Of a stretch of 64,000 nucleotides of DNA, positions 23,189-33,858 are shown piece by piece. The DNA is from Chrysoporthe austroafricana. Lineage: Eukaryota; Ascomycota; Sordariomycetes; Diaporthales; Cryphonectriaceae. Position numbers and translations under genes: made by a program. Below the pieces are notes generated by a model. It was not told where the DNA came from. It did not search any database and was given only the letters and a program-made list of their open reading frames with translations. The DNA lies in assembly GCA_001051155.2 (NCBI GenBank), contig JYIP02000003.1, forward strand, positions 3,472,001 to 3,536,000, in the 5' to 3' direction. Numbering within the stretch: the first letter of the stretch is position 1; each line of letters starts with the position of its first letter.

Positions 23189-25203
23189 ATGGGAGTACAC
23201 TCCTTAATCGAGCCTAACGCTTGGGTGGTGCTCCGGCTTCCAAATGGGAGCACCCGGCTGCTTCAGATCATCCCAGATACGTAAGAAGGCCCCGCCCGTC
23301 TCTCAAGAACTGCCCTCCCACTGCTCGACGTAGAATGCTGACATGCTAGCTTGTCGACCTCAGGACTCTGTCCTTGGGCAGATACGGCTCTTTTCCAAGC
23401 AACCTAATAATCAACCGCCCCTACCACCTCACCTACGAGCTCCAGGACAAGGATGCATCAAGCAATTCCTTCGCCCGCCTCCGCGTTGTCCCCGCCTCCG
23501 AGCTCCATGCCGATGTAATAGCGGAAGAGACTGCATCCTCGCGACAAGACAGCGCCGCTCCCGAGGACAACATAATATCAGCGACAGATGGCGTCGAGTA
23601 TAGTCTGGTGGACAGCGAGACCGGTGCGGTAGTCGTTCGATCTAACCGCGAGATCATCGACGACAATGCGCGGCAGACGCTGACATGGGAGGAGATCGAG
23701 GCGTTGAAGCACGACGGTACTGACTCGGGCCAGGATCTGATCGCGAAGCTCATGCTGGCGCACACAGGCATGGATCAGAAGACTACTTTCAGTATGGCCA
23801 AGTACAAGCTGCTGAAGGAAAAGAAGTTTCTGAGGAGGTTCACGGTCTTGCCAGTGGATGTGAACAACTTCGGAAGTTACTGGATGGGCGAGAGGGACGG
23901 CAATAAGATTATGGATATGAGGGAGGAGATGATAGGGCTCGTCGGCTGTTGGGCAAATGTTCACTTTAGTGGAGTGGAACATGCGGCGCTTGATGAGGTA
24001 CCACCGAAGGACAAGACCGAGGACATAGAGATCGAGGACCTGCAGAAGCCAAGGCAACCTGAGGGCACAAGATACCTGGTTATAGACGACACTGGTGGTC
24101 TGTTGGTGGCGGCAATGGCGGAGAGGATGGGGGTCCTATACCAGGGTGAGGCCGAGAGCGCAGACAATGAATCGCAAGAGCACCCGAACGGTATCACAAG
24201 ACCGGATATCGACGCAAAGGCCCCTGAGGGCAAAGATATCGCCATGGAGGACACACAGGAGACTGTCCCGCCCGTCAAGCGCGATCACGAAGGAAACCCT
24301 AAGGATTCTGGAGAGACGGCCTCATGCCCAAACTCTGACGGCACAAAGCCTTCCAAGAAACGCCGACAGCCACCACCTCGAAAGTCCGACTTTCACATCC
24401 CCTACAGCTCCACGAACACCATGACCTTAGTCCACACAAATGGTCAGCCCAATCTCACCCACCTCAACTACTGGCACTTCGACAGCACCAACCCGAACCA
24501 CCCGCCACACCCGCTGCTCAATCACCTCCTCACCCTTACCTGGCTTCAGCTGCTAGAGCCCGAATTCGACTCCGTCTACACCACTGAGCCCCCATCTAAC
24601 AGTGCTGAGGAGGTCGCTTCCTGGAAACCAAACCGCCGTGGAAATTACCACCGCAAGCGACGGCGCTGGGCACGCACTCGTTACATCGTTGATAGTGCGC
24701 GGGCTGGCGGCTTCAGCGGGCTCGTGGTAGCGAGCACTATGGACCCCATCTCGGTGCTGCGGCCCCTCCTCCCGCTCCTCGCCAGCGGCGCCCCTGTCGC
24801 CATCTACAGCCCGCACCTCGAAACGCTGGCCAAACTCGTCGACTGCTTCAGCGTGGCTCGGCGAGCCGCCTTCATCGGGCGTCCTGACACCATCGGCAAG
24901 ACGCCGGAGGAGCTCGAGCGGTGGGAGGGCACGGAAGAGTTTCCTCTCAACCCGACGCTTCTGCTGGGCGTGCAGCTGCATACCAGCAAGGCAAAGAAGT
25001 GGCAGGTCTTGCCAGGCAGGACGCACCCAGTGATGACGGCCCGCGGAGGTGCGGAGGGATACGTTTTCACAGCCTGGCGGGTGACGCCTGCTCAGGGCAA
25101 GGTCGCAGCGAGGGGCAAGTTTCAGAAGAAGAGAGCTGGTGTGAGCACGGCGGAGGGAACACCTGCTGAGGCTGGTACCCCTACTGCTGATGCGGGGGCC
25201 TAA
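23189..25203 (+). CDS. TRM6: tRNA (adenine-58-N1) methyltransferase non-catalytic subunit
   Basis: Two exons, 23189-23280 and 23364-25203, give 643 residues. The short first exon (MGVHSLIEPNAWVVLRLPNG) supplies the conserved start of GCD10/TRM6 proteins. The 83-bp intron (GTAAGA...CAG, phase 2) joins PDT to TLSLGRYGSFPSN. Conserved blocks follow: RPYHLTYEL, SNREIIDDNARQTLTWEEIE with KYKLLKEKKF, and a C-terminal MTase-like fold with SARAGGFSGLVVAS and VAIYSPHLETLAKL. This subunit pairs with the catalytic TRM61 in the nucleus to make 1-methyladenosine at position 58 of tRNA, including initiator tRNA. It lacks a methyl-donor site of its own in the family. An internal Glu/Asp/Lys-rich insert (about residues 310-400, including KPSKKRRQ) is longer than in yeast and looks disordered. 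Confidence 0.93.
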
Positions 25204-25703
25204 TGGCCAATGCCATGCCTAGATCATTCAATACCACCAGCCTTGGATGACATGCATTTTTAAGATGTGGTTCTCTAAAGAGAGAAGAAGAAACAAAAAG
25301 GGAAAGTCTGCGTAGAAGTAATGATACCCCATCGGTTCTCCGAGCATGAGTTTACAGATCACACTAGGCATTGAGGTCTGGATATCAGGCATGAGATTCG
25401 AATCTTCAACACATCACATGTAATGCTTGTTGTTCCTTGTGATATTGCCATCCACCAACACCCTGCACGAAGCATGAAATTGAGCTCGGTTGGCCAAGAA
25501 GGACTGACAGATTCTCTGCTGGGCCAGGCAAGCCGCAAATCATAGTATCAAGTGCTTTCATCCCGAATGCCCCGGAGCTTTCCGCAGCCAGCTCCGACAC
25601 TCAAGAGTAGCACGCTTCTTGGGTCCGTATTGAGGCCTTTATCAACGATGCATACCTATGCTCTCGCAGAACCAGTATGCCTTCTCTCTCCGCATCTTTC
25701 CGC
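25204..25703. other. convergent 3' spacer of TRM6 and ARPC3
   Basis: 500 bp between two stop codons; no coding signal. Presumably two 3' untranslated regions. Confidence 0.4.
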
Positions 25704-26476
25704 TCACAGGGCCTTGCCCATGAACTTCCTCTTCGTAAAGCTCAGCCACCACTTGCTAGGCTTCTCGTCTCCGTCCGCGTACACCCTCGCGAGTAACCTC
25801 GTGGCCAGCTCCTGCCGCACCTGGGACATGTACTGGCGCAGCTGCTCGGCATCCTGTCTGTCGTGCGGCGGCTCGTACATCTATCGCACCGCCAGTCAGC
25901 CGACCTGTCTGTCTTCTCCCCACACGCACCGCGTCGCCTCCGGGCCGCAACATACCTGGTTCAGAGGGAAAGCAGGATCCCCCGGGACGGCGAAGTTCGT
26001 ATCCAGCGCCAGGTTCATGACATCCTTGCTGGCGGTCCGCACATCGGCACCCGGCTTGATCTTGGTCAGGCACTCGGACACGAACAGGATGCCGTAGATG
26101 AGCAGCCTGTCGGCAGTCCCCTGGATCTCGAAGTTCCGGAAGAAGGTGTTCGCCCTGAACAGCGACAGGACCTCGTCCAGCACGTCATAGCTCTCGGACT
26201 CCGGGTCGGGGGACTCGTGGGCCGGTAGCGGCGGGTTCGGGATGGGGAGGGTGTAGGCGGGCCCGCGGGTCTTTGTGCGCAGGGGGAGGAGCGGGAAGTT
26301 GCCGATGAGGCGCGGGACGTTGGGGTCGGCGTTGAAGATGGAGTTGTATGCCTGGAAGGATGGGAGAGTCAGCAGGTGAGCGTGCGGCGGTGTTGTGGGC
26401 GAGGGGTGGGAGCTTGGTGTTGGACTCATCTGATAAGCTCGACGAAAGGTGACGGCATGAGGGCACTCACAGGCAT
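25704..26476 (-). CDS. ARC18: Arp2/3 complex subunit 3 (p21-Arc)
   Basis: Three exons on the minus strand, 26476-26471, 26351-25956 and 25880-25704, give 192 residues. The first exon is only six bases, ATG plus CCT. Splicing it to GCATAC gives MPAYNSIFNAD, the conserved start of ARPC3. Without it no suitable start exists, so the tiny exon is well supported. Further conserved blocks are RLIGNFPLLPLRTK, YDVLDEVLSLFRANTFFRNFE, LIYGILFVSECLTK and FAVPGDPAFPLNQ. The last exon ends KPSKWWLSFTKRKFMGKAL, the family's usual C-terminus. The subunit stabilises the actin-nucleating Arp2/3 complex at endocytic patches. Length and sequence are ordinary. Yeast's homologue is ARC18. Confidence 0.95.
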
Positions 26477-27713
26477 TATGACTTATGCGCCGCCGGGCGA
26501 GCCGTCGTGGGTGAGCTCTGGTGTATGGTTGGTAGTCTGGGCCGTCGGCCGTGCTGTCGAGGAGAGCTTCGTACGGAGGGGCTGTGATGCTTGCCTACGG
26601 CTTCCCCCTGAGTCGACAATGACCAGTTGCGAGTTGGGTGACGTCTCTGCCAGAGCCCTAGGACCGCCCTAACCGCATTCGGCCAGGGTGGAGTCACCTC
26701 TCGATCTGACTCAGCAGCGCGCCCCAGCAGCGCGCTGCCTCGGATGGCTAAGGATGAGCCACACCTCAGGCAGGGGAGGAGGAGAGGAGGGGCTGGTGCT
26801 GCCTGAAGCCACGTGACTTGGTGTCTCGTTTCGCGCCGGTTCAGGTCGACTGTGGAACTTGGAGGGTGCCACTGGGGTGTCCAGGTGGCCAAGTGGGGCC
26901 AAGTCGCGCATGAGACACTCGCCCCCAATTGGCTCGGCGACGTGCTTCTGTGTGCCATCCCTGGCCCTCCCTCTTCCAAGGTTTCTCGTCCCTCTCCAAC
27001 TCGCATTCTCAGGCCACGTCAAACGGGGCCCCCGGACGGTGGCCACTCCTGCTTGTCTCCTTGTCTCGCGGCCATTAAAAGCCCCCAGCTGCCGGTCTAG
27101 GTCGCCTTCTCTGGCAACCCTAAGTCTTACGCGACCTGTCTCGGCCCGCTCACGCTTCTCCATTCTGCACCCTCATTGATGCTCTCATGCAGATACAGCC
27201 CCCGTCTCAGCAGCACCTTCACAGTATTCGAGTCGAAATAAACTCCTCCCCTCCCCTGCATTCCATCCGAGCAGCGAAGGATCGCAGGTTGCTGGGCTGA
27301 GAGGGTTTTCCAGCCCGTCGCGTCACGTCAACAAGTCTAGACTACACTCAAACACGCGGTGATCTACACGGCACGGTCGCCTCAGCCTTGTCACGACCAA
27401 TAGCACGGACATTCCAGCACCCCCACGCGGCTCGATACTGCGTTCATTCCGAACTCGGGCGTCCCGTCAAGGGAGACGTCTCGATGCAAATATTCGAGTG
27501 CGTATTCCCTGCCACATTTTTTTTTTCTCTCGTTTGCTGCACATGTGCGGCGCCTGCAGCATCACAGAACCCTAGATCGCTGGTGCTGGCGCATAACACT
27601 GGGTCCATCGCGACATACAAACGTCAAACCTTCAGCACTAACACGTCGCGCATAGGTCGTTACTCAGCCACAGCCCTTTACTAGGCCAACTGTTCAGCTC
27701 AAGATTCACCGAC
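26477..27713. other. 1.2-kb divergent spacer
   Basis: Promoter region for ARPC3 (minus) and the 510-residue protein (plus). A CACGTGAC element lies at about 26810-26817, and a T-run sits near 27520 in what may be a leader. Long open frames on both strands here are compositional and show no conserved motif. Confidence 0.4.
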
Positions 27714-29246
27714 ATGGCCCCAACACGACACAAGGCCGCGGCCACAGACTCACTAACAACACCGCCCTCATCACAGGATGCTGTCGAGCAGCTTCCTCAT
27801 CCGGACAGCATGCAGTCCCCGATCCAACGATCCCCGGCGACACCGGTCTCCACGCCAGAGGATGCAAAGCCAAGGAAAAGAAGGCGCATAGCGCGCATCA
27901 TTCGTCCTGAACCGGGCTCCCTCTACGACATCATGCACGACCACGCTGGCGAGTCGCTGTTCGTTACCCCGATATGTTGGACCGATGCACACGCGCAATT
28001 GCTCGGCGTCGACTTCGTCGATCGCGATCCTGTACGGAAGCCAGTCCCTGACTTCAACTCCAAGTCGTTCAGGTTACCCTCTCGTCCGAGCAGGATCGCG
28101 ACCGAGCTTAGCAAAGACCTCACGGCCGTCCTCAGCCCTAAGCTTGGCTGCTTCACCGCGCATTCTATCAAGCGAGTCATGCGCACCTTCTTCCCGGCCA
28201 CCCTGTCTAAGGCAAAGAGCAACGTGGATCTCGAAATCCGATTTGCAGATCACGCGCTGAAGCGCGCTGTGCGTGTCGCCGTCTTGTGGAAGCGATTCGA
28301 CAGTCTCGATTCCTCGTTTGACAGCGCCGCAACAAAACCTTCGAGTTTTTACGTGCGGGCTCCGGGCAGCAGCGGCGAAGACAACGAGAGCGGCATCATG
28401 GATTGGAGTTACTCCAACGGTGATCGACAACCGAGTCAGCCTGTGCTTGCATTCGTCAACAGAACACACATGACTGTGGTGCGCCGCAGCTTGTATCGTG
28501 TTGCGCGTGGGCCGGTGAACGGCGATCAGATGAACATGCCGGTTTCGAATCTTCAAATGCTGCGATCGAAGCGGCTCGTGCCAAAAAACATGGATCACGA
28601 CTCTTACCTGGTCGCTATTATGCTAGCCATAGCACAGTCACAGTGCTACCCGCAAGGTGCTCGGCCGTCGTCCAAGTCATCATCACAGAAGTCATCACAA
28701 GGCTCTACAGCTTCTACAGAGAGCACACCACTACAGCCTGTCTTCAGGGATGTGCCAGTCAGGATATTGTCGCAAGACAACAGCGCAGCTGAGTTTGTTG
28801 TCTACAGCACAGTCGTGTCAGCAGCCTTTCTCAAGCGCTTCGCTGAGCCAACCAAGGCACCAGGCGCCGATGCTCTTCACAACGGCGGCCTGAAGGTCGA
28901 TGTCACCAGGGTGCCCATTTGGCCTGTGCTAGGCCTCAAGGAGAGACTTGCCCAAGCTCTCGGGTCTGAGATTGTTGACGAGGGATCGTCTCAGTCCTCA
29001 GAAGGGGAAATAGAAACTTGGGAGTCGGATTTGGAGCGCGAGGTGCGTCTTGGCACTTTGAAGCGGCGCAGAGAGTCTTTTTCAGAAGTTTTTCACACCA
29101 GCTTCAACTCTATCGACGGCGGCTCGCCTGGAAGAGATGCTTTGTCCACTGCTGGTCTGAGTGTCAGGGTTGCTTCGCCACCGCTATCACCACGGACACC
29201 GAAGAGGAGGCGTACGCGGGCCAGGAGTGAACTTGAGGTCTGTTAG
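27714..29246 (+). CDS. uncharacterised basic protein, probably nuclear
   Basis: A single open frame of 510 residues; the ATG at 27714 has good context (GACATGGCC). The N-terminus is low-complexity and Ser/Thr/Pro-rich and ends in the basic cluster KPRKRRRIARI (about residue 55). The C-terminus ends in another, PKRRRTRARS. Both look like nuclear localisation signals. The middle, about residues 65-300, is globular-looking (SLYDIMHDHAGESLFVTPIC; CFTAHSIKRVMRTFFP; SYLVAIMLAIAQSQ). A Ser/Gln-rich linker near 310-330 separates it from a second block ending at about 420. An acidic Ser/Glu segment (SSQSSEGEIETWESDLE) follows. No domain is recognised. Codon use is like that of its neighbours, so it is likely a real, lineage-restricted gene. 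Confidence 0.75.
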   Translation: MAPTRHKAAATDSLTTPPSSQDAVEQLPHPDSMQSPIQRSPATPVSTPEDAKPRKRRRIARIIRPEPGSLYDIMHDHAGESLFVTPICWTDAHAQLLGVDFVDRDPVRKPVPDFNSKSFRLPSRPSRIATELSKDLTAVLSPKLGCFTAHSIKRVMRTFFPATLSKAKSNVDLEIRFADHALKRAVRVAVLWKRFDSLDSSFDSAATKPSSFYVRAPGSSGEDNESGIMDWSYSNGDRQPSQPVLAFVNRTHMTVVRRSLYRVARGPVNGDQMNMPVSNLQMLRSKRLVPKNMDHDSYLVAIMLAIAQSQCYPQGARPSSKSSSQKSSQGSTASTESTPLQPVFRDVPVRILSQDNSAAEFVVYSTVVSAAFLKRFAEPTKAPGADALHNGGLKVDVTRVPIWPVLGLKERLAQALGSEIVDEGSSQSSEGEIETWESDLEREVRLGTLKRRRESFSEVFHTSFNSIDGGSPGRDALSTAGLSVRVASPPLSPRTPKRRRTRARSELEVC

Positions 29247-30147
29247 GCACAGAGTCGTCAGGGCAAGCTTTGATATGTCGGTGTGAACACACTGACTGCA
29301 CCTGTCATTGGTCCCGCCTGGTTGAGTTGGCATGATTGGCCAGCAAAATTGTCAGAAGCGTCGATAGTCTTATACGCAGCAATGATTTGACAGCCTAAGA
29401 TTCGCATAATCGGGCAGGCGCGTAGGCAGGGAAGGGTTTTGTTCAAGGGCGCGAATGAGATGAATATCTTTTGACGTCTGGCAGGGAGGGGGAAGGCTTA
29501 GACTTTTCGGGCGCATGTGTTGCATTGGTCGTGGTCACGGTAGACGGCAACGGTCTGGTGTCACAAAGGATGAGTACTTCGAGTTATTAGAGCACCTTTT
29601 TGTTAAATATGTACCTACTCACCCAATTTCGATCCAAGTCTAATTGCGACCAGCCAGATCAGATACAGATCAAGCGAGGGGATATGCGTGAGACCAAATC
29701 TACAACCTGATCGGACTAAGCCAGAACTGAACCTTGACTACCGATAATGCCCGATACTCACAACATGTTGATTACCCTTTCTACGCCATTTAGCGTTGAT
29801 CTCTGACATTAGGTTAATACTCTACCTCCGCAGAGCCACTGCTGCAGCCAAATTCTCATGAGAACGACATACATTCGCAGCAGTGTATTGTGTCCTATGG
29901 CGTTATCCCAAAGCCCGAGGGATCAATAGTTGAAGATTTGTTCCTACAAGGACGGTCTTGCCATCAACTGACAGCCTCAGAGACTGATACGGAGATTTGA
30001 ATGATCAGTTTCTCCTATAACGTGCGTTTTCTCTTTGCAGTTTACTTGAGATTGATCGATACATCCCCCCCCCCAGGTTGCTCTACATCCTTCGAAGTGA
30101 TTGTTCTCTCTGAACATTTACGGACGATCCCGTACACTGCGCAACGC
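29247..30147. other. convergent 0.9-kb spacer
   Basis: Between the stops of the 510-residue protein (+) and the cutinase (-). It holds a short C-run near 30067 and AT-rich stretches; no gene was seen. Confidence 0.4.
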
Positions 30148-31066
30148 CTAGCAACCACCCAGCTGATCGATCACAAAGTCGATCGCCTCGGTGTGGTATC
30201 TCTCCACATAAGTCGCGTGAACCTCGATGCTCGTGCCGTCATCACAGTAAAGATCATTGTAGTCACAATACGAGACCACTGTACAAGCAAAAAGTCAGCA
30301 TACTGCCACGGCCACCCCACTCTAAGAAATGTCCCAGAATGGAAGTCTCACTCTGATCGGCAACCGGATCGCAGGCCGTGTTGTTCTGGCGCGGGAAATA
30401 ACTCGTGTTGTTGGCGGTCCCGCGGTCCCACGAGAGGTCTTTCACGAAGCTCGGGTCGCCGAACAAGACGATGGCGGCGACTCCACCGGCGCGCCCGTCA
30501 GCGACATCTCTCGTTGTGCTAGTGCTGGGGGGGAACTCTACGCACCACTGTCCGCTACGGTAGCCGCATAGGCATCGGTCGCCGGCCATCCCTCCTCAGA
30601 CGTCCCGCAGAGGAAGTCCGCAGTGACTTGCGCGCCCTGTTCAAACGAAATCTCAATGTCCACATCTTCGAAGAGTCATGGCCACGGGCGAGCTGTCATG
30701 CTAGAGCTGTAGGGGGAAAGGGGGAGTCCAGCGGCATACTTGAGAGTAGCCCAGCAGCACGATCTTCGAGTCCGGGCATTCGGCCTGATAGTCCAATACC
30801 AGCGATGTGAGGTTGCCGACCCCCTCCGACTCGGACAGCTCGTAGGGGCTGAACTCGGCAGGGTACGGGGTCTCAGCGATGTCCGACCCGGCGCACTGGT
30901 CTGCAACGGCCACGGCTATGACGTTCATGGCACTGGTCCCCTCTGGCGCCCCGCTCTCACGCGTGACGATGATATGTGCCCCAGATGTCGTGCAGTTCGT
31001 CGAGGCTGCGGCGGAGGCCGTAGCGAAGGCGGCCAGCAGGCCGGAGACAATGACACGGCTGTTCAT
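30148..31066 (-). CDS. cutinase / acetylxylan esterase (carbohydrate esterase family 5)
   Basis: Four exons on the minus strand, 31066-30740, 30636-30546, 30480-30352 and 30278-30148, give 225 residues. The introns are 103, 65 and 73 bp and all have GT-AG ends. The signal peptide is VIVSGLLAAFATASAAAS. The nucleophile Ser108 sits in GYSQ at the end of exon 1 and continues GAQVTADFLCG. The second block is AAIVLFGDPSFV. The catalytic Asp191 and His203 lie in CDYNDLYCDDG and SIEVHATY, spaced as in CE5 enzymes. Paired Cys residues match the family's disulfides. The enzyme is secreted and hydrolyses ester bonds in plant cutin or acetylated xylan; which one cannot be read from sequence alone, although the YNDLYCDDG region is closer to acetylxylan esterases. 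The ATG at 31066 is preferred over an upstream GTG in frame. Confidence 0.92.
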
Positions 31067-32799
31067 TTCGGGCAGAGAGATAACCACAATCGGGGCAATA
31101 AATCACCTAGAAGTCGAGCTGGGCATCGAAGGTAGGCTTTATCGCTCTCCTATATTTCAGAGCAGTCTTCTTGGGGTGCAATTACGTTGGCTTCCTGGCG
31201 CCACGTAGGGGTGTCTGAAAGCGGCAGGTGATGCTGTACTTGTCGGCCACCGAACAAAACTACAACATTATTATACTTATTATTTGCCGTTCTGCCGGAT
31301 TAATCGTATACTAAACTCATGCATAGCTCTATGTGATCAATCTATGCGACGAGTGAAGCTATAATCACTTACCATTTTCCTTCTTTCCCGGGGAGGGGGA
31401 GGGTCCGTGAACTCCTCATCGCAACCATGTATACCGGCGTGCCGCTAACGTCTTCTTGTAATTTTGGTGCGGATAGCAGAAGAAGCATGGAATCCTCATG
31501 GCATGTCTGAGAAATAAAACTCCTAATGACCTCCGGTGTTGCGAGGTAGTTCCCGTCATCTTCAAAGGGAGCCAGGGTCTTGGTCTGGAGTCAAGTCTCT
31601 AGAACGACAGTTAGCTTGCCGAAAGAAAATCATTCAAGTTTTCATAGTAAGCTCCCAGATTTTAAGTAGAGAAGTAAAGCTCTACAGTTCTCAAAAATTC
31701 CGTGATTTAGTAAATATTCACCAATCTGTTCGAGGACTTAATCGGTACCCAGATAGTTACTTCTAAGCTCTTCGCCCCAGGATGCCTCCCAGCTATCGAG
31801 GCGAGCTTGATTTAACAATGATGTCCGATCTGAGTTATATGGATTGACCGTGGTAGAGGATCGTCGCACCCATAGAATCATAGATGCGGAACAAGTTGTA
31901 GATACAGAGTGTGTAGTGGCGTGGCTCCCTGTCTAGACGCGGCAAGGGCTGTTTTAAGCGCGCTGGACGAGGCCTCTGCTTGTGTCGCTGGGCCCCACCT
32001 CGCCACGGCCACCAGCATCGGATAACCTGGTCTGGCGTGTGCGTACCTGGCCGCTGCTAGCGGCAAGCCACTCCCGAGGAGCTAGTCGACGTGCCTCCCG
32101 ACGTTCTGTTCCTGGCGCCAGCTTCCAGCCTTTTAACCTTTCGACATGAGACCAGCCATCGAACCAGTTCCGAGACCACACGTCGGACCGTACACGCCTG
32201 CCTGGTTGTCCCCTGGAGCTACTGGCCCCGGGCTCCCTGACAGAGTTTTTCCTCCGGTGAACAGGCGGCCCGGTTCATGCAGCGTCCTCCCCATTATTTC
32301 TGTGCAGCGGTGAGCTGGCGCAAGCGATAGCTGGCGCCGCCCAGGGCTTCGCTGGCCCCCGGCCGTGGTCCTATTCGTGTCCGACACCGTGCGAGGGCCC
32401 CCGTAGTCGCGTGATGAGCTGGTGTCTGGAACCAAATTGGTGGAGGCCACGAGGCCCGCGGAGAGGTGGAGGGGTAGCGACCTCGCCGGTCCACGGATTC
32501 CGATCGCGCATCCCAGAGGGCAGCAGAGCGAGCGAGACGCGGCCGCGGGCTGAGCGCAGGGCGAGTCAAGGATGCGCATAAACTGATGACATGGCCGCTG
32601 TTGCCATCTGGACAAGAATAAGGTGCCGTCCGTCCGGCAGCACCCGTGCGTTTCAAACACCATAGCCAAAAACCTTCTTCCGCCTACGTACTTCCCTATC
32701 TCCTCCTCTCCCCCTCTGTGTCCCTCTCTGCCCCTCGTCTGCAAGAGGCACACGACAGCAAAAGGCCCCTCCTTGCGGCAGAACCCTCCAAAGAAAGCT
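31067..32799. other. 1.7-kb divergent spacer
   Basis: The left half (31.2-31.9 kb) is AT-rich with no coding signal. The right half is GC-rich with long but unconserved frames on the minus strand. Promoters of the cutinase and of the small gene at 32800 should lie here. Confidence 0.4.
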
Positions 32800-33045
32800 A
32801 TGGGCTGGTGGCGACGGGTGCGCAACAAACTCAGGAGGACGAAGACCTCGCGGCCGGTCCGCTACGCCGGGCACGGCGACCGCTTCGGGGACCCCCCGCT
32901 CCTGTCACCGCCGAGGACGCCGCCCGAGAAGGCGATGATCGAGGAGGACGAGGAGCGGTACTCGGTGTCCACGTTCCGGCGGTCGATGGCGTCCGACCGC
33001 TGCTCGAGATTTGGGCCTATGAGCTTCGAACTGCGCAGGCCGTGA
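32800..33045 (+). CDS. small basic uncharacterised protein (81 residues)
   Basis: The ATG at 32800 starts MGWWRRVRNKLRRTKT, followed by YAGHGDRFGDPPLLSPPRTPPEKA, an acidic EEDEERYS patch, and a Ser/Arg-rich end, FRRSMASDRCSRFGPMSFEL. The order (aromatic/basic, proline-rich, acidic, Ser/Arg) is not what random GC-rich DNA usually gives. The open frame extends further upstream, but the region before this ATG reads like leader sequence. No family is recognised. An N-terminal Gly after Met could be an acylation site, which is speculation. It could be a genuine short gene or a chance frame. Confidence 0.45.
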   Translation: MGWWRRVRNKLRRTKTSRPVRYAGHGDRFGDPPLLSPPRTPPEKAMIEEDEERYSVSTFRRSMASDRCSRFGPMSFELRRP

Positions 33046-33858
33046 GAGGTGACCCCGGCGGTGGCGCCGCGCAGGGACGAGCCGGTCGTCCGATATTGGC
33101 CCGGCATGATGGGACGACGGCAGTAGGCGCCATGGGTGGGCACGCCTGCGCTTGGCATTGGAGATGGGCGACCAAGGAGAGCAGCGGCTCCGGGCTGGGC
33201 CGAGAGATTCACGCACTGAGAGCTGTTGTGTCTAGATGTGTTGCACGCAGGAGTCTGGTGCTTCGTGATACTGGTCTTTGCATGATTAGGGCGTCCGGAT
33301 GGAGTCTTGGAACATCAAAATAGTGGTTGCATGAGTTTGAATTTCGCTGTGGGAGGCAAGTGGACCAAGGGCTTGTTGTTGACATCCTGGCGTTGGTTAG
33401 TCGTGGTTATGGCACCCCGTTGAGTTTCACCTGGACAGGGCAAGATGGGAGATCGGGGCGGTACTGGATTCCAGTTCATCCAAGGAGAAGCCTGCCACAA
33501 CACCTCTGGCCCTGCTGAGCGAACCGACTGAGCCACGCTGCACATCGCGGGCCTCGATGGGAGACGGGAGGGCAACTCAGCTCGACGTTGAGGAAAGAGT
33601 CTCCAGGCCGAAAGACCCGGAAATAGATTCGTTCAGCTCTAGCTTCTATGGTCTACAGTCCGTCCACCTACTCAGGAAACGCCGATCACACGTGCTGTCC
33701 CACAGGTGCTCGTATGCCTACTAGCGTGAAGCCAGGCGGGGGGGCCGGGGGGGTTTGTCAAAGGATGAAAGCCCTTCCGATGTTTCCTTGCTCATTTTCT
33801 GTCTCCACCTCGACGGTGCCCCGCGAGGTTTTTTGTCCCTTTTTTGATTTCGTCTTCT
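33046..33858. other. convergent spacer before the peroxiredoxin
   Basis: No gene supported. It contains G-runs near 33740 and the 3' end of the peroxiredoxin transcript. Confidence 0.4.

Noticed and set aside
32133..32828. A 231-codon minus-strand frame next to the small basic gene
   Set aside because: Gly/Arg/Ser-rich, unconserved in appearance, and it overlaps the leader of the plus-strand gene.
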